A stretch of 64,000 nt of DNA from the NCBI GenBank assembly GCA_902630355.1, contig CACOUL010000008.1, forward strand, positions 1 to 64,000, in the 5' to 3' direction. Within the stretch, counting starts at the first letter, position 1. Each line of letters begins with the position of its first letter. The stretch is from Planctomycetaceae bacterium (GTDB lineage Bacteria > Planctomycetota > Planctomycetia > Pirellulales > UBA7805). The translations under genes were made by a program, and so were the position numbers. The notes under the pieces are model-generated. The model worked only from the letters and a program-made list of their open reading frames with translations, did no database searches and was not told the origin of the DNA. This document shows positions 1 through 9,364 of the stretch, in pieces.

Positions 1-2178
1 TGCCGATACCCATTTACGTCCGCTCTTCTGCAAACCGAGGGATCGCAATTTGTCTTCGGCCAGAAATCGTAGCGCCGGTTGCCATGGCCCCAAGTCTTTT
101 TTGCTCAACGGTTTGACTTCTACCCCTAATTCATTTGCTGCCTTCAGTATCTCATCGTTGAGTTTATCGGTCGGCTTTTTTTTGTCTTTCTTGTTGTCGG
201 TGTCCTCATTTTTTCGAAGTGCATTGGCATACATCTGCTGTTCTTCAAGAATTGCGCGAGCTGCCATCGTCAGTGGGTCGAGCAGTGAATTACGGTCTTC
301 CTTCAGTTTATTCAGTTCTTCGCCCAGCTTCTCGCTTTGCGCATTGAGGGGAACGACCTGCTGCTGTGCTCGCTTAATGTCGGCCTCGCCCTTTGCCGCA
401 GCAAGCGTGTTTTGGATCATCTCATCAACCTGACGTTTATTTTTTTCGAGCTCTGGGATTTTGGCCCAGTTGCCTTTCTTTGCTGCCTTGTCGTAGTTTT
501 TCTTTGCTTGGTTAAAGTCCGCAGGAAGTTTTGGGTTCGTTTGAAAGGTCCACACCGGCTTTGTCTCTTCGCTCTTCCGGGGTTCTGCTCCTTCAAAGCC
601 CTGGTTCCGCAGGTAAGCGGCCGGGTCACTCTCGGCAGTGGGGATAATCGGCTGTGGCGGTAGTTCTGGTGAACTGGCGGATGGCTCTTCGCTTGCGGAT
701 GTGTTGTCCGCTGCGCCGGTTGATTGCGAATTGTTGTTTGTTAGTGGCGTCGAGGAGCCTTGCGTGGTGTCGTCGCTTTCGGGCGATGCGTCTTTAGGTG
801 CTGAAGAATTTGCCGCATTGCGGGGTTTCGCTTCTTCGAGTTTGCGGAGAATGAAATTTGCTTTTTCCCAGCTGAGTTCCTCGTCGGTGAGATCAATGTC
901 TCTGGTGCCGGGACGGAAGGTCGCCGGCGAAAATTGCTCGCCGTTCGGGTGGGTCGCAGCGAGTTTTGGCATGTCGGCCTTGAAAAACGGTATCTTCAAT
1001 CGGTAATTTCCCTCACTGTCGGTGAGGATCTTCGGCTCCTTGGGACTATGCTTTTCATCGCCATCGCGGTCGATGAATACGGTGATACCCTCATTCGATT
1101 CGCCCTCGGGTAAAACCTGTACCGTGCCAGTGATCGTGATTTTCTTTCGCGTCAGTTCCAACGGGATGTCAATCTCTTGGTCTTCTGCCGTCTCGATGTC
1201 GATGTCCACTGGTTTGACTCGTTGGTAGATGCCACTTCGTGGGAAGGAGACGATGAGTAACGGTACATCTTTCAAGCTAGCGGGAAACCGTACCTCGCGA
1301 AAACTGAATTTTCCACTCTCGTTGGCCGTCTGCTGTGGTTCGGTGCTTTGGGCCACTTCATCGGCGTTCAGGTCGATATGTACGCTGGCAGAGACTCCCT
1401 CTGCTTTCCCCTTTTGATCCTTGCCGAAGATGCGGCCTACGATTGCAAATTTTGGTTTTTCGCTGAGGTGAATTTCAACCGTGGGTCCCCAGATCGAAAA
1501 CCGACCGACGGTGACCGTCTCGGGTATCGCCCTGACAAAGTCGTATTTCGTCCCTTCTGTTACAGGTCGAATGTCCTTGCTTCCGGCCGGTAGAGTGAAT
1601 GCAACCGATCCATCGGCGCTGGTGGCAAACCCTTCGACATTCATCTCCGGGATCCCCTCCCCTTTATCGTAGATTCCGTTTCCATTTTTGTCTTCATACA
1701 CCCGCACGGTTGTCGGTTTTTCGCGGATCGCCAGCGCCGCAAGAATCACGATCAGGCCAATCAAGAGAAATATGACGGGGCGGATTATCTTCCCCAGCCA
1801 CGCCCCAGATTTTTCTTCGATCACCGGTACGCGCGAAGTTTCTGCGGGTGCGACCACGGTGGGTTGGCGGCCTGAGGCTGTGGGTGCCGCTTCCTGCTGC
1901 GCGCGGAGCTTTTTGTCGTACGCCTTTTTCTTTTCCTGATTGAGTAGAACCACGCGAGCCCGAGATATTTGCCCGAGCAGTTTTTGCGCTGCCTCGATGT
2001 GGTCGTCGCCTGAGGAGAGTTCCTGCAGATAGGCCATCTGCCGGTTGGCGGCGGCCTCAATGACTTGTCGATTGCTCTCGAAGAGTTCGATGCCCAGAAG
2101 ACGGTAGGCGTGCGCCGGTTGATCCCGCTTGGGGATTCCGAGCCATGTGTGGTAAGGATCGAACTTTTCTTCTGGCAT
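1..2178 (-). CDS. J-domain-like N-terminal membrane protein, paralogue 1 (partial; runs off the left edge); contains SdrD/Cna-B-like segments and a coiled coil
   Basis: Open minus-strand frame from ATG at 2178 to window position 1 (absent from ORF track because it has no stop in the window). N-terminus reads MPEEKFDPYHTWLGIPKRDQPAHAYRLLGIELFESNRQVIEAAANRQMAYLQELSSGDDHIEAAQKLLGQISRARVVLLNQEKKKAYDKKL; then hydrophobic VIFLLIGLIVILAAL; then YEDKNGNGIYDKGEG and FIDRDGDEKHSPKEP, SdrD-B-like loops. Confidence 0.85.
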   Translation of the reverse strand, partial: MPEEKFDPYHTWLGIPKRDQPAHAYRLLGIELFESNRQVIEAAANRQMAYLQELSSGDDHIEAAQKLLGQISRARVVLLNQEKKKAYDKKLRAQQEAAPTASGRQPTVVAPAETSRVPVIEEKSGAWLGKIIRPVIFLLIGLIVILAALAIREKPTTVRVYEDKNGNGIYDKGEGIPEMNVEGFATSADGSVAFTLPAGSKDIRPVTEGTKYDFVRAIPETVTVGRFSIWGPTVEIHLSEKPKFAIVGRIFGKDQKGKAEGVSASVHIDLNADEVAQSTEPQQTANESGKFSFREVRFPASLKDVPLLIVSFPRSGIYQRVKPVDIDIETAEDQEIDIPLELTRKKITITGTVQVLPEGESNEGITVFIDRDGDEKHSPKEPKILTDSEGNYRLKIPFFKADMPKLAATHPNGEQFSPATFRPGTRDIDLTDEELSWEKANFILRKLEEAKPRNAANSSAPKDASPESDDTTQGSSTPLTNNNSQSTGAADNTSASEEPSASSPELPPQPIIPTAESDPAAYLRNQGFEGAEPRKSEETKPVWTFQTNPKLPADFNQAKKNYDKAAKKGNWAKIPELEKNKRQVDEMIQNTLAAAKGEADIKRAQQQVVPLNAQSEKLGEELNKLKEDRNSLLDPLTMAARAILEEQQMYANALRKNEDTDNKKDKKKPTDKLNDEILKAANELGVEVKPLSKKDLGPWQPALRFLAEDKLRSLGLQKSGRKWVSA

Positions 2179-2289
2179 CTTTGCGCGCTCTCCTCTTCTC
2201 TGCCCATTTGATTCTAAATGATCGGACGGAAATGGAACACCGAATTCTGGCCAAATTCATTGCAAAAATCGCAGGACCATTGCCTTTAC

Positions 2290-3777
2290 TTATTTTATCG
2301 CTTCCAGGCTTCTCTGAACCTCTCTTGTCTTTTTTAGCAACTTGTCAGCTTTAACCATTTCTCGTTTGAGTTTTTCCGGAGATGTAGCGACTGCGAGTTG
2401 AAGACCGTTTGCCTTCACGAATCGATGTGTGTAGGGATGGTCAAGCAATGACGTGATTTTCTTGTTTTGCGTGCGGCACGCCTGGATATCGCCGTGAAAT
2501 GCTCGCAGTTGGATCACAATTTCATTTCTTTTCACCTTAAGAATCTTGCTGTTGGCATCGATGTTGCTTTGCGCCGAAGAAAGGTCTCTCTCAATTTTTT
2601 TGATCCGCTGCAACCGCGATGTGGCAGCCTCTTTTTTCGGCTTGAAATCTTTTTTCGCTTTTTCGGCGTTACGGAGTGTTTTGGTAAGCTTCTCCCGGGC
2701 ACGTAACAAAGATTGCGATTGCAGCAGGCTCTTCGCAAGCTTATTTTTTGACTTTTTAAGGTCTTCAATGCGCTTTTGCAGGTCGTCATGGATGCGGGGC
2801 GTCCAGCCGGTTTTTGTTTGCTCAAAATTACGCTGAAACCAATCGCGGAGATATTTCTCTTCGTTTGCTTTACGTTCTGCTTCTTGCCTAGTTCGCCGCT
2901 CAGACTCCCTTTTTATCTGCCGCTCGGTCTCCGCTTCGGCGATTCGCCTTGCCACTTCTTTTGCTCTTTGCTCCGCTTTTTCTTTCGCAATGCGTTCTGC
3001 TTCTGCTTTTTCTTTGGCTTTGCGTTCTGCTTCTGCTTTTTCTTTCGCTATGCGTTCTGCCTCGACTCGCGCTATTTCTGCTTCTGCCTTACGAGAATCT
3101 TCTTCTTTTACCGTATCGCGTTTATCAGTCTCGGATTGGCCGCGATCATCGATCGGCACCGACGTGGTGGGGCCGACCGAACCGACCTCACGCTTGGTGA
3201 TTTTGCCTTGATCGCGGCCAACACCCGCGATTAGCACCGTCAAAAAGAGCAGGATCGTGAAACTTGCCAGGAATAAAAGGAGGAATACCCTCGCTTTTGT
3301 TTTACGACCAACGGTTGTTGAAGCGATTTGCGCTCTTTCTTTTGCCGATTTGTTCTTCGGTTTCCAGTCGGGTAAATCGCTCTCTGCGGTCGATTCGGTT
3401 TTGATGACAGGTGCGCTTTTAGGAGCGGTAAACTCAAGGGTGGCAGCCAGACTGTCGGAGGGTGTTTCAGCGGCAGGTGTCGGTGTTTTCTGATCCGCGA
3501 TCTGCTGCTTCAGTTCCGCATCGTAGTTGGCTTTCTTCGCTGCATCGAGCAGGCAGACCCGTGCGGCGGCCACCTCATTGAGTAACTGCTGCGAGGTCTT
3601 GGCCCGTTCACCAGACTGCAGGGTGCGGAGATACTGCATCCGCTGATCGGCGGCCCCGGTGATCACATCGGGATCCTCTTCGAAGCGTTCGACTCCCAGC
3701 AACCGATAAAGATCAGCCGGTTGGTCTTTGAGTGGAATGCCCAGCCACTTGTGATAGGGGTTAAATTCGTCGCCCAT
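2290..3777 (-). CDS. J-domain-like N-terminal membrane protein, paralogue 2, with a long charged TolA-like helix
   Basis: ORF 2290..3798; start MGDEFNPYHKWLGIP at 3777 preferred by homology to the other paralogues. YRLLGVERFEEDPDVITGAADQRMQYL...YDAEL, TM VFLLLFLASFTILLFLTVLIAGV, then AEAERKAKEKAEAERIAKEKAE repeats. Confidence 0.85.
   Translation of the reverse strand: MGDEFNPYHKWLGIPLKDQPADLYRLLGVERFEEDPDVITGAADQRMQYLRTLQSGERAKTSQQLLNEVAAARVCLLDAAKKANYDAELKQQIADQKTPTPAAETPSDSLAATLEFTAPKSAPVIKTESTAESDLPDWKPKNKSAKERAQIASTTVGRKTKARVFLLLFLASFTILLFLTVLIAGVGRDQGKITKREVGSVGPTTSVPIDDRGQSETDKRDTVKEEDSRKAEAEIARVEAERIAKEKAEAERKAKEKAEAERIAKEKAEQRAKEVARRIAEAETERQIKRESERRTRQEAERKANEEKYLRDWFQRNFEQTKTGWTPRIHDDLQKRIEDLKKSKNKLAKSLLQSQSLLRAREKLTKTLRNAEKAKKDFKPKKEAATSRLQRIKKIERDLSSAQSNIDANSKILKVKRNEIVIQLRAFHGDIQACRTQNKKITSLLDHPYTHRFVKANGLQLAVATSPEKLKREMVKADKLLKKTREVQRSLEAIK
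3029..3107. repeat. 79-nt block identical to 4783-4861 (paralogue 2 vs paralogue 3)
   Basis: gcttctgctttttctttcgctatgcgttctgcctcgactcgcgctatttctgcttctgccttacgagaatcttcttctt read at both locations. Confidence 0.85.
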
Positions 3778-3800
3778 GGAGTTGCCCCTCGACACCAAGG

Positions 3801-5426
3801 TTATTTATTCTTTTTTTGATCTGGTTGATAAGCGTCTAATTTTTTTCTGGCTGCGGTAATCGCTGCCTGGCTGTGGCCGACTTTGGCCGGTTGAAGTTGT
3901 TCGAAAAAAAGTTGCCAGGCTTTCTCGCCGATTTTTCCCCGATAAGTCTGTTCCGCATTCCAGGGCACGCCTGCCGCCTCGTCATTTGTGGGGATGAAGT
4001 AAGCTTTCAGACGGGTCTGCTTTAAACCGAGCCTCATGTTTTCGACAGTTGTCTCAATAAGTGGTAATGAATATCCGGGATCGAGTACTTTTTGTCCCCC
4101 ATGTGCTATCGGCAAATTAGCTCTCCGCTGAGATTCTCTTGGCAATATGAAAAGGTCAGGAGCATCCCCCGACGCCATAGTTGCCTTGTCTACATGTACG
4201 ATCACGCTTTCCTTTTCGTTGATGATCAAAGCGGCGTAAAAATGTCCGGCCTTTTCACCCGGGATAACAGGTAGTTTTTTGGGGATCTCTTTTCTTAATT
4301 TCGAATCGGGTTTTTGAAGTGCTTTGACCGATTTATTGAGCTCGGTTGTCTTGACGTTGAATTTGCCCAGGGCGGCAGCAACATCAGGGTCTTCCAGCGC
4401 GGCCAATAAGTCTTCACGCACCGCCAATCGCATCGCACGGTTTTCAAAGCTCGCAAGCAGAAGCCTGTTGTATTCTTCAAGTTGTTGCTTGATTTGCACA
4501 TCATTTTGAGGGCGATTCTTTTGCCATAGCTTCCAAGAACTGATAAGTTCTTTTGTGACTAATTTGAGTTTCCATTCTTTGGCAAAGACCCACTTTTTCC
4601 CTTTTCGCTCAAAGCCCTTGCTTTCGAGTAGTTTTTCGGGATTGTCACGGAGTTCTTGCGCCTTGCGTGCTTCTTCTTCTTTGGCTTTGGCTTCTGCTTT
4701 TTCTTTCGCAATGCGTGCTTCTTCTTTGGCTTTGGCTTCTGCTTTTTCTTTCGCAATGCGTGCTTCTTCTTCTTTGGCTTTGGCTTCTGCTTTTTCTTTC
4801 GCTATGCGTTCTGCCTCGACTCGCGCTATTTCTGCTTCTGCCTTACGAGAATCTTCTTCTTGGGCCGTTTGGTCGTCGATAAATTGTAATGCCGCAAAAA
4901 TAGAGAGCGCCACGATTACGATCGCTGGCAGCACGATCCACAAGATGGATTGGCGTTTTTTTGTTTTCGTGCGACTGCCTGCGGGCGACCTGCCTTGCTG
5001 TGGCTTTGGCTTTGTTGCGACAGGCGAATCGTCACCGGTGGCAGGCCGGTTCGGAGTCGTTTTACCGATTTGCGGGGGCATGAGCGGGGCACTGCTGGCC
5101 GCCGGTTTCGGGGCTTGCGTCTCAGGGACCGGGGCCAGTGAGTCAAAGCCGGCCCGCAGCTTTTTGTCGTACGCCTTTTTCTTTTCCTGGTTCAGCAAAC
5201 AGACCCGCGCCCGAGAAAGCTCGCCCAAAAGCTGCTGGGCCTTATCGACATGGTCGTCGCCAGCCGAGAGTTCCTGCAGATACGCCATCTGCCGGTTGGC
5301 CGCCCCCTCGATCACCTCAAGGTTCGCCTCGAAAAGTTCGATGCCCAGCAGCCGGTAATGATGCGGCGGCTGATCCTCGGGGGGGATGCCGAGCCAGATA
5401 TAATAGGGATCAAACGAGTCGCTCAT
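3801..5426 (-). CDS. J-domain-like N-terminal membrane protein, paralogue 3, with charged-helix repeats
   Basis: ORF 541 aa; MSDSFDPYYIWLGIPPEDQPPHHYRLLGIELFEANLEVIEGAANRQMAYLQELSAGDDHVDKAQQLLGELSRARVCLLNQEKKKAYDKKL; TM ILWIVLPAIVIVALSIFAAL; AKEKAEAKAKEEEARI repeats. Confidence 0.87.
   Translation of the reverse strand: MSDSFDPYYIWLGIPPEDQPPHHYRLLGIELFEANLEVIEGAANRQMAYLQELSAGDDHVDKAQQLLGELSRARVCLLNQEKKKAYDKKLRAGFDSLAPVPETQAPKPAASSAPLMPPQIGKTTPNRPATGDDSPVATKPKPQQGRSPAGSRTKTKKRQSILWIVLPAIVIVALSIFAALQFIDDQTAQEEDSRKAEAEIARVEAERIAKEKAEAKAKEEEARIAKEKAEAKAKEEARIAKEKAEAKAKEEEARKAQELRDNPEKLLESKGFERKGKKWVFAKEWKLKLVTKELISSWKLWQKNRPQNDVQIKQQLEEYNRLLLASFENRAMRLAVREDLLAALEDPDVAAALGKFNVKTTELNKSVKALQKPDSKLRKEIPKKLPVIPGEKAGHFYAALIINEKESVIVHVDKATMASGDAPDLFILPRESQRRANLPIAHGGQKVLDPGYSLPLIETTVENMRLGLKQTRLKAYFIPTNDEAAGVPWNAEQTYRGKIGEKAWQLFFEQLQPAKVGHSQAAITAARKKLDAYQPDQKKNK
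4672..4800. repeat. Imperfect in-frame tandem repeat (ctttggctttggcttctgctttttctttcgcaatgcgtgcttctt units) encoding charged helix AKEKAEAKAKEEEARI
   Basis: About three successive near-identical units visible in the sequence and in the translation. Confidence 0.75.
4783..4861. repeat. 79-nt block identical to 3029-3107
   Basis: Same string as above, by eye. Confidence 0.85.
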
Positions 5427-5542
5427 CGCACGCAGACCCTAAAAATTTCCCAAAAAAGGAGTGCCCTCAGTCTAACGCAATCGGGCCATTCTGCAAAGCA
5501 ACAGCGGGCGGCCGAGTAGCGAGAACCGATAGTGGTTGCCCT

Positions 5543-7543
5543 CTATTGGGCGAGACGGGCTGTTTGGGTGTCGAATGCCTTGCGGTATCCAGCAATCTTT
5601 TTGCCGATCGCCTTGATGCTTGCGGCATCTTTCTTGTGCTCTTCTTCTGAATACTCCGGTTTTTCGGTTGCCTGTTGAAACGTCGTTTCGAGCCGTTTGA
5701 GGCTTTCGGACAACACTTTTGTTTCCGGCCAGCTATCGGGCCTGGGGCGTGAAGCGAGCTCTTTTTGTTTTTGTTTTAGTGGGTTCGACAGTTGTTTTTC
5801 GATTTCCTTGCCAAATGCTATTTTCTGCTCCCCTTCCTGCATCGAATCCAAGCGTGTGGTTGCCTGAAGGAGCGTTCTTTCCAGGTTTTTGATCTCCTTG
5901 GAAAGTGTTTTTTTCGCTTTGCTGTATGCTTTGGCCTTCTTGTTAAACCTGCCGAGTGATTTCTTGGTCTCTTTTTCCTGTTCGGTGAGCTTCTCCTTGA
6001 GCTGGGCGAAGCTCAAGGTGGGCTGGGGCTTGGCCGGTTTTTTGGGCTTATCGCCACCTTTGCTCTCCTCCGAAGGATCGCCCTGAGGGTCGGCGTCATC
6101 TACGGAATCAGTGGGAGGCGAATCGGTAGAGGCGAACTGCGTCGACTCAGACCCGGTCGATTCGGGTAGTGGGGGCGGCTCGGCTAGCTTGCCGCCGGCC
6201 TTTTCGAGCAGGCCTGTTACTTCCGGGTCGGCAGCCAGTTCGGCGTAACGCGCACGAATATCCTTGACGAGTCCCACCTCCGCCGGGTTGGCCGTTGCCG
6301 GCTCGCGAGAGGCGAATTCCTGCTCTACCTGCGTTCTAATGCTAGTGATTTCGGGGATGCTGTCTTTTACTCTCATATGTGCTGGGTTATAGGGAAAAAA
6401 AATTTTTCCTTGCAGCTGGTTGTACTCTTTATCTAGTGCATTGCTTACACCCGCTGGCTGATTACGGACATACTTCCACCGTTCGAGAATCTCGTTCTTC
6501 TTTGCATCCACGCGTCGCTTTAGCTCGGCTTCAAACTCGGCGCCTCCTGCGGTGCCGCTCGACCCCGATGTCCGTACTGCTTCGAGATTCCGCGTCTGGT
6601 CGTTGGCGAGGTGCCAGGTATGCTCGAAGGCATCTTCCTCGAGCTCGTACTGGTTTTGCAGACGCTCGCGAGCGTTCTCTTCCTCAGACAATTCTGGTTC
6701 TGAATCAGGCGGCACCGTCTCCAGCGAGGCTGAGGTATCCGGTTTTTTCTGCGCCGGTTCCTGCGTAGAAGCCGTTTGCGGATTTTCAGATTTTTTTACC
6801 TCTTCCCTTACGGGTGCCTCGGGCGTTTTGTCTGGTTTCTTTTTGTTCTGCGGTGGCTCTTTCCCGATATCGGGTATTTCAACCGAGCTTGCGTCGCGAT
6901 TGTTTGCCGAAGTTTTTCGGGATTTCGCGGTCGTTTTACCGCCCTTCTCCCCGCTGGGGATGAGCAGTACGAGGATGATCAATAGAACGAGTGCCCCTGC
7001 AGCGATGGGCAGCCAGATTTTTAAGGCCGGATTGGAGGCCGCCTTGGCCGATTCGCCATCCGAAGCGGTCCGTGCTTTCCTCGCGGTTCCCTTTCGTCGC
7101 CCCGCACTGCGACGACGTGTCGTTGTTTTTTTCGGGCCGCTACTCGCTCCTCCCGTTGCCCCGGTACCAAAATTGGGAAGATCCCCGGCCGCCTCTTCGT
7201 CATTCCCTGTCCCGAAATCTTGAGGCAAGAAGCCCTGCGGTTCGTCGTCCTCGTCTTCCGCTTCGATTTCTTCTTTGAGCTTTGAGTCGTACCTCGCCTT
7301 ACTCTCGGCTGCCAGCAGACACACCCGCGCCTTGGCGACCTCACCGAGCAGTCGCTGGGCCTGATCGACATGGTCGTCGCCGGCCGAGAGTTCCTGCAGA
7401 TACGCCATCTGCCGGTTGGCCGCCCCCTCGATCACCTCCCTGTTCTCTTCAAAGAGCTCGACGGCGAGTAACCGGTAGTGATGGGGCGGTTGATCCTTCG
7501 GAGGAATGCCCAGCCACGTGTAATAAGGATCGAAATCGGCCAT
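5543..7543 (-). CDS. J-domain-like N-terminal membrane protein, paralogue 4, with coiled-coil C-terminus
   Basis: ORF 5543..7627; start MADFDPYYTWLGIPPKDQPPHHYRLLAVELFEENREVIEGAANRQMAYLQELSAGDDHVDQAQ at 7543 matches paralogue N-termini; TM IWLPIAAGALVLLIILVLLIP. Confidence 0.85.
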   Translation of the reverse strand: MADFDPYYTWLGIPPKDQPPHHYRLLAVELFEENREVIEGAANRQMAYLQELSAGDDHVDQAQRLLGEVAKARVCLLAAESKARYDSKLKEEIEAEDEDDEPQGFLPQDFGTGNDEEAAGDLPNFGTGATGGASSGPKKTTTRRRSAGRRKGTARKARTASDGESAKAASNPALKIWLPIAAGALVLLIILVLLIPSGEKGGKTTAKSRKTSANNRDASSVEIPDIGKEPPQNKKKPDKTPEAPVREEVKKSENPQTASTQEPAQKKPDTSASLETVPPDSEPELSEEENARERLQNQYELEEDAFEHTWHLANDQTRNLEAVRTSGSSGTAGGAEFEAELKRRVDAKKNEILERWKYVRNQPAGVSNALDKEYNQLQGKIFFPYNPAHMRVKDSIPEITSIRTQVEQEFASREPATANPAEVGLVKDIRARYAELAADPEVTGLLEKAGGKLAEPPPLPESTGSESTQFASTDSPPTDSVDDADPQGDPSEESKGGDKPKKPAKPQPTLSFAQLKEKLTEQEKETKKSLGRFNKKAKAYSKAKKTLSKEIKNLERTLLQATTRLDSMQEGEQKIAFGKEIEKQLSNPLKQKQKELASRPRPDSWPETKVLSESLKRLETTFQQATEKPEYSEEEHKKDAASIKAIGKKIAGYRKAFDTQTARLAQ

Positions 7544-7660
7544 GGATGCTTCACGTGTTCCGTTGCCCAGGAGACTTGCGTTTATCCTACATTTTGCCCG
7601 CCCTCCTCGCAAATAAGTCGGGAGCATAAAAACTGGTTAAACTTGCCCAAACGGGGCAAC

Positions 7661-9364
7661 TTAGCCCAGGATTTCGCGTTTGCGCTCCAAATAGTCCCAG
7701 ACCACGAACCGGTCGAGGTCACTTCCGGCAGTAAAGAACACGCGGCCCTCGGTCGATTCGGCCACGCGGTAGGCGAAGCGGATATCTTCCTCGGATTGCG
7801 ACCAGCTCGGAATGAGGAAAAAGTTGATCGTGATCCCCTCCTGTTTACAGAGCAACGCCTCGCGAAGCGTCGCTTCTTCGGTCAGTACATCGGGGGGATA
7901 GAGCAGGTAGAGCCACTCCTGGTCGTAATGGGCTGTTGGCAGTCCATCGGTGATCAGCACAATCTGCCGGTTCGGCGTATCGCGGCCCGCCAGATTCATG
8001 CGGGCGAGTTGCAGCGCGTGCTGGATGTTGGTGAAGTGGGGCGGGAGTTGCACCTCACTCACCTCAGGCCGCGACATATCGATCCGGTACCGGACCACCG
8101 GATCGGTGATCGTTACCGGTTTGGGCATCAGGTCAATGATTTGATTGGCTCGGCAGGGCGCAGCGTGGGTGAACATCTCGAAAAAGCCGAGCCAATCGCC
8201 CGGATACTCGCGCGTGATCAGCCCCTGCAGCGCAAGGGCCATTTTTTTCACGTTGATGTATTGTCCCTCGTAGCGCATGCTGCCGCTCATGTCCATGATC
8301 ACCGCCGTGGCGCACTTGGGCGTGTTGCGGGTCCGGTGCACCACAATGTCATCCGCCGTAAGCCGCAGCGGCTCATTCCGCGATTGGGATCGCAGAATTG
8401 CGTTGGTAAACGACTGGGGGATGTCCATCTGGGTGATGCTGTCGCCAAAGGTGTAAGGGCCGGTGCTTTGCAGCTCGACACTCCCTTCTCCGGCTACCTC
8501 GGTTTGATGGCGACCGGTTCGTGAGGGATCGAGTTTGGCAAAAATCCGCTCAAGCAGTTTGCCCTGAAAAATACGATACGCCTCCGGTCCCAACTCGATC
8601 TTTCCCTCGGCGCTCAATAGCCCCTGCTCTTCGGCCATCTGTTTCAAGTATTCGCCGACCTGCTGCTGAAGATTTTCCAGTTCCGTAAGGTCGGCGTCTT
8701 CCACAAACTCGGCGAGCGCTTCGGTGTCGATCACGTAAATCTGTCCGTTTTGCTCCGCCTCCTCGAGTTGTTTGAGCAATTCGTCGATTCGCTCGAGTTC
8801 CGCTTTGATTTCCAGGGCACGCTCTGCTGTGACCCGCTCGGTGCCGGTGAACGCATAGCGGGATACCAGTTCCTCGAGCTGATACAGCACGCCCAACGAC
8901 TCGATCAGCCCGACCAGACGACCCGCCGCCGGGTGCGTTTGGCGATCGAGGCGATACCAGAGTCGCTCGAGGTCATAGAGTTGACGCTCCTGCATCGAGT
9001 TTTCAAAAAATCGGTGCTCCTTGGCCGGCAGCCGTACCCCCTCGGCCTCCCGATCGCAGCTTTCGTTCGTCTCCCGCAGCGCCGTTTCAACTTCGTAGGT
9101 AGCTAAGATTTTTGCCTTCCGCTCCTCAAGCAAGCGGCGGAGTGCCTCAAGGCTCGGGCCCATTCCGGCAATTTGACTCGGATCAATGCGGATCGCTCGG
9201 GCCAGTTCCTCTTCCGAGAGTCGGCGGCGGTTGCCCCAGGCAAGCATGTGCTCAAACGCGCCCGAAACCATATCGGGTGGCGGGCTGGTGGGACTCGGGA
9301 AGCGACCGGGATCGTACCGCTGGTACGTGTGAATCACGCCTCCGGGACCGCGACGCCGTTTCAT
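7661..9364 (-). CDS. VWA-domain protein, partner of upstream MoxR-type ATPase
   Basis: ORF 567 aa; MIDAS motif [15 protein letters not shown]; overlaps upstream ATPase stop by 4 nt (ATGA). Confidence 0.85.
   Translation of the reverse strand: MKRRRGPGGVIHTYQRYDPGRFPSPTSPPPDMVSGAFEHMLAWGNRRRLSEEELARAIRIDPSQIAGMGPSLEALRRLLEERKAKILATYEVETALRETNESCDREAEGVRLPAKEHRFFENSMQERQLYDLERLWYRLDRQTHPAAGRLVGLIESLGVLYQLEELVSRYAFTGTERVTAERALEIKAELERIDELLKQLEEAEQNGQIYVIDTEALAEFVEDADLTELENLQQQVGEYLKQMAEEQGLLSAEGKIELGPEAYRIFQGKLLERIFAKLDPSRTGRHQTEVAGEGSVELQSTGPYTFGDSITQMDIPQSFTNAILRSQSRNEPLRLTADDIVVHRTRNTPKCATAVIMDMSGSMRYEGQYINVKKMALALQGLITREYPGDWLGFFEMFTHAAPCRANQIIDLMPKPVTITDPVVRYRIDMSRPEVSEVQLPPHFTNIQHALQLARMNLAGRDTPNRQIVLITDGLPTAHYDQEWLYLLYPPDVLTEEATLREALLCKQEGITINFFLIPSWSQSEEDIRFAYRVAESTEGRVFFTAGSDLDRFVVWDYLERKREILG

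Noticed and set aside
4555-5358. 267-aa plus-strand ORF opposite paralogue 3
   Set aside because: Shadow ORF created by repetitive GC-biased codons; Phe/Leu/Ser-rich low complexity, and the minus strand has the conserved protein
7478-8524. 348-aa plus-strand ORF opposite the VWA gene
   Set aside because: Antisense of a clear VWA CDS with no recognisable motifs
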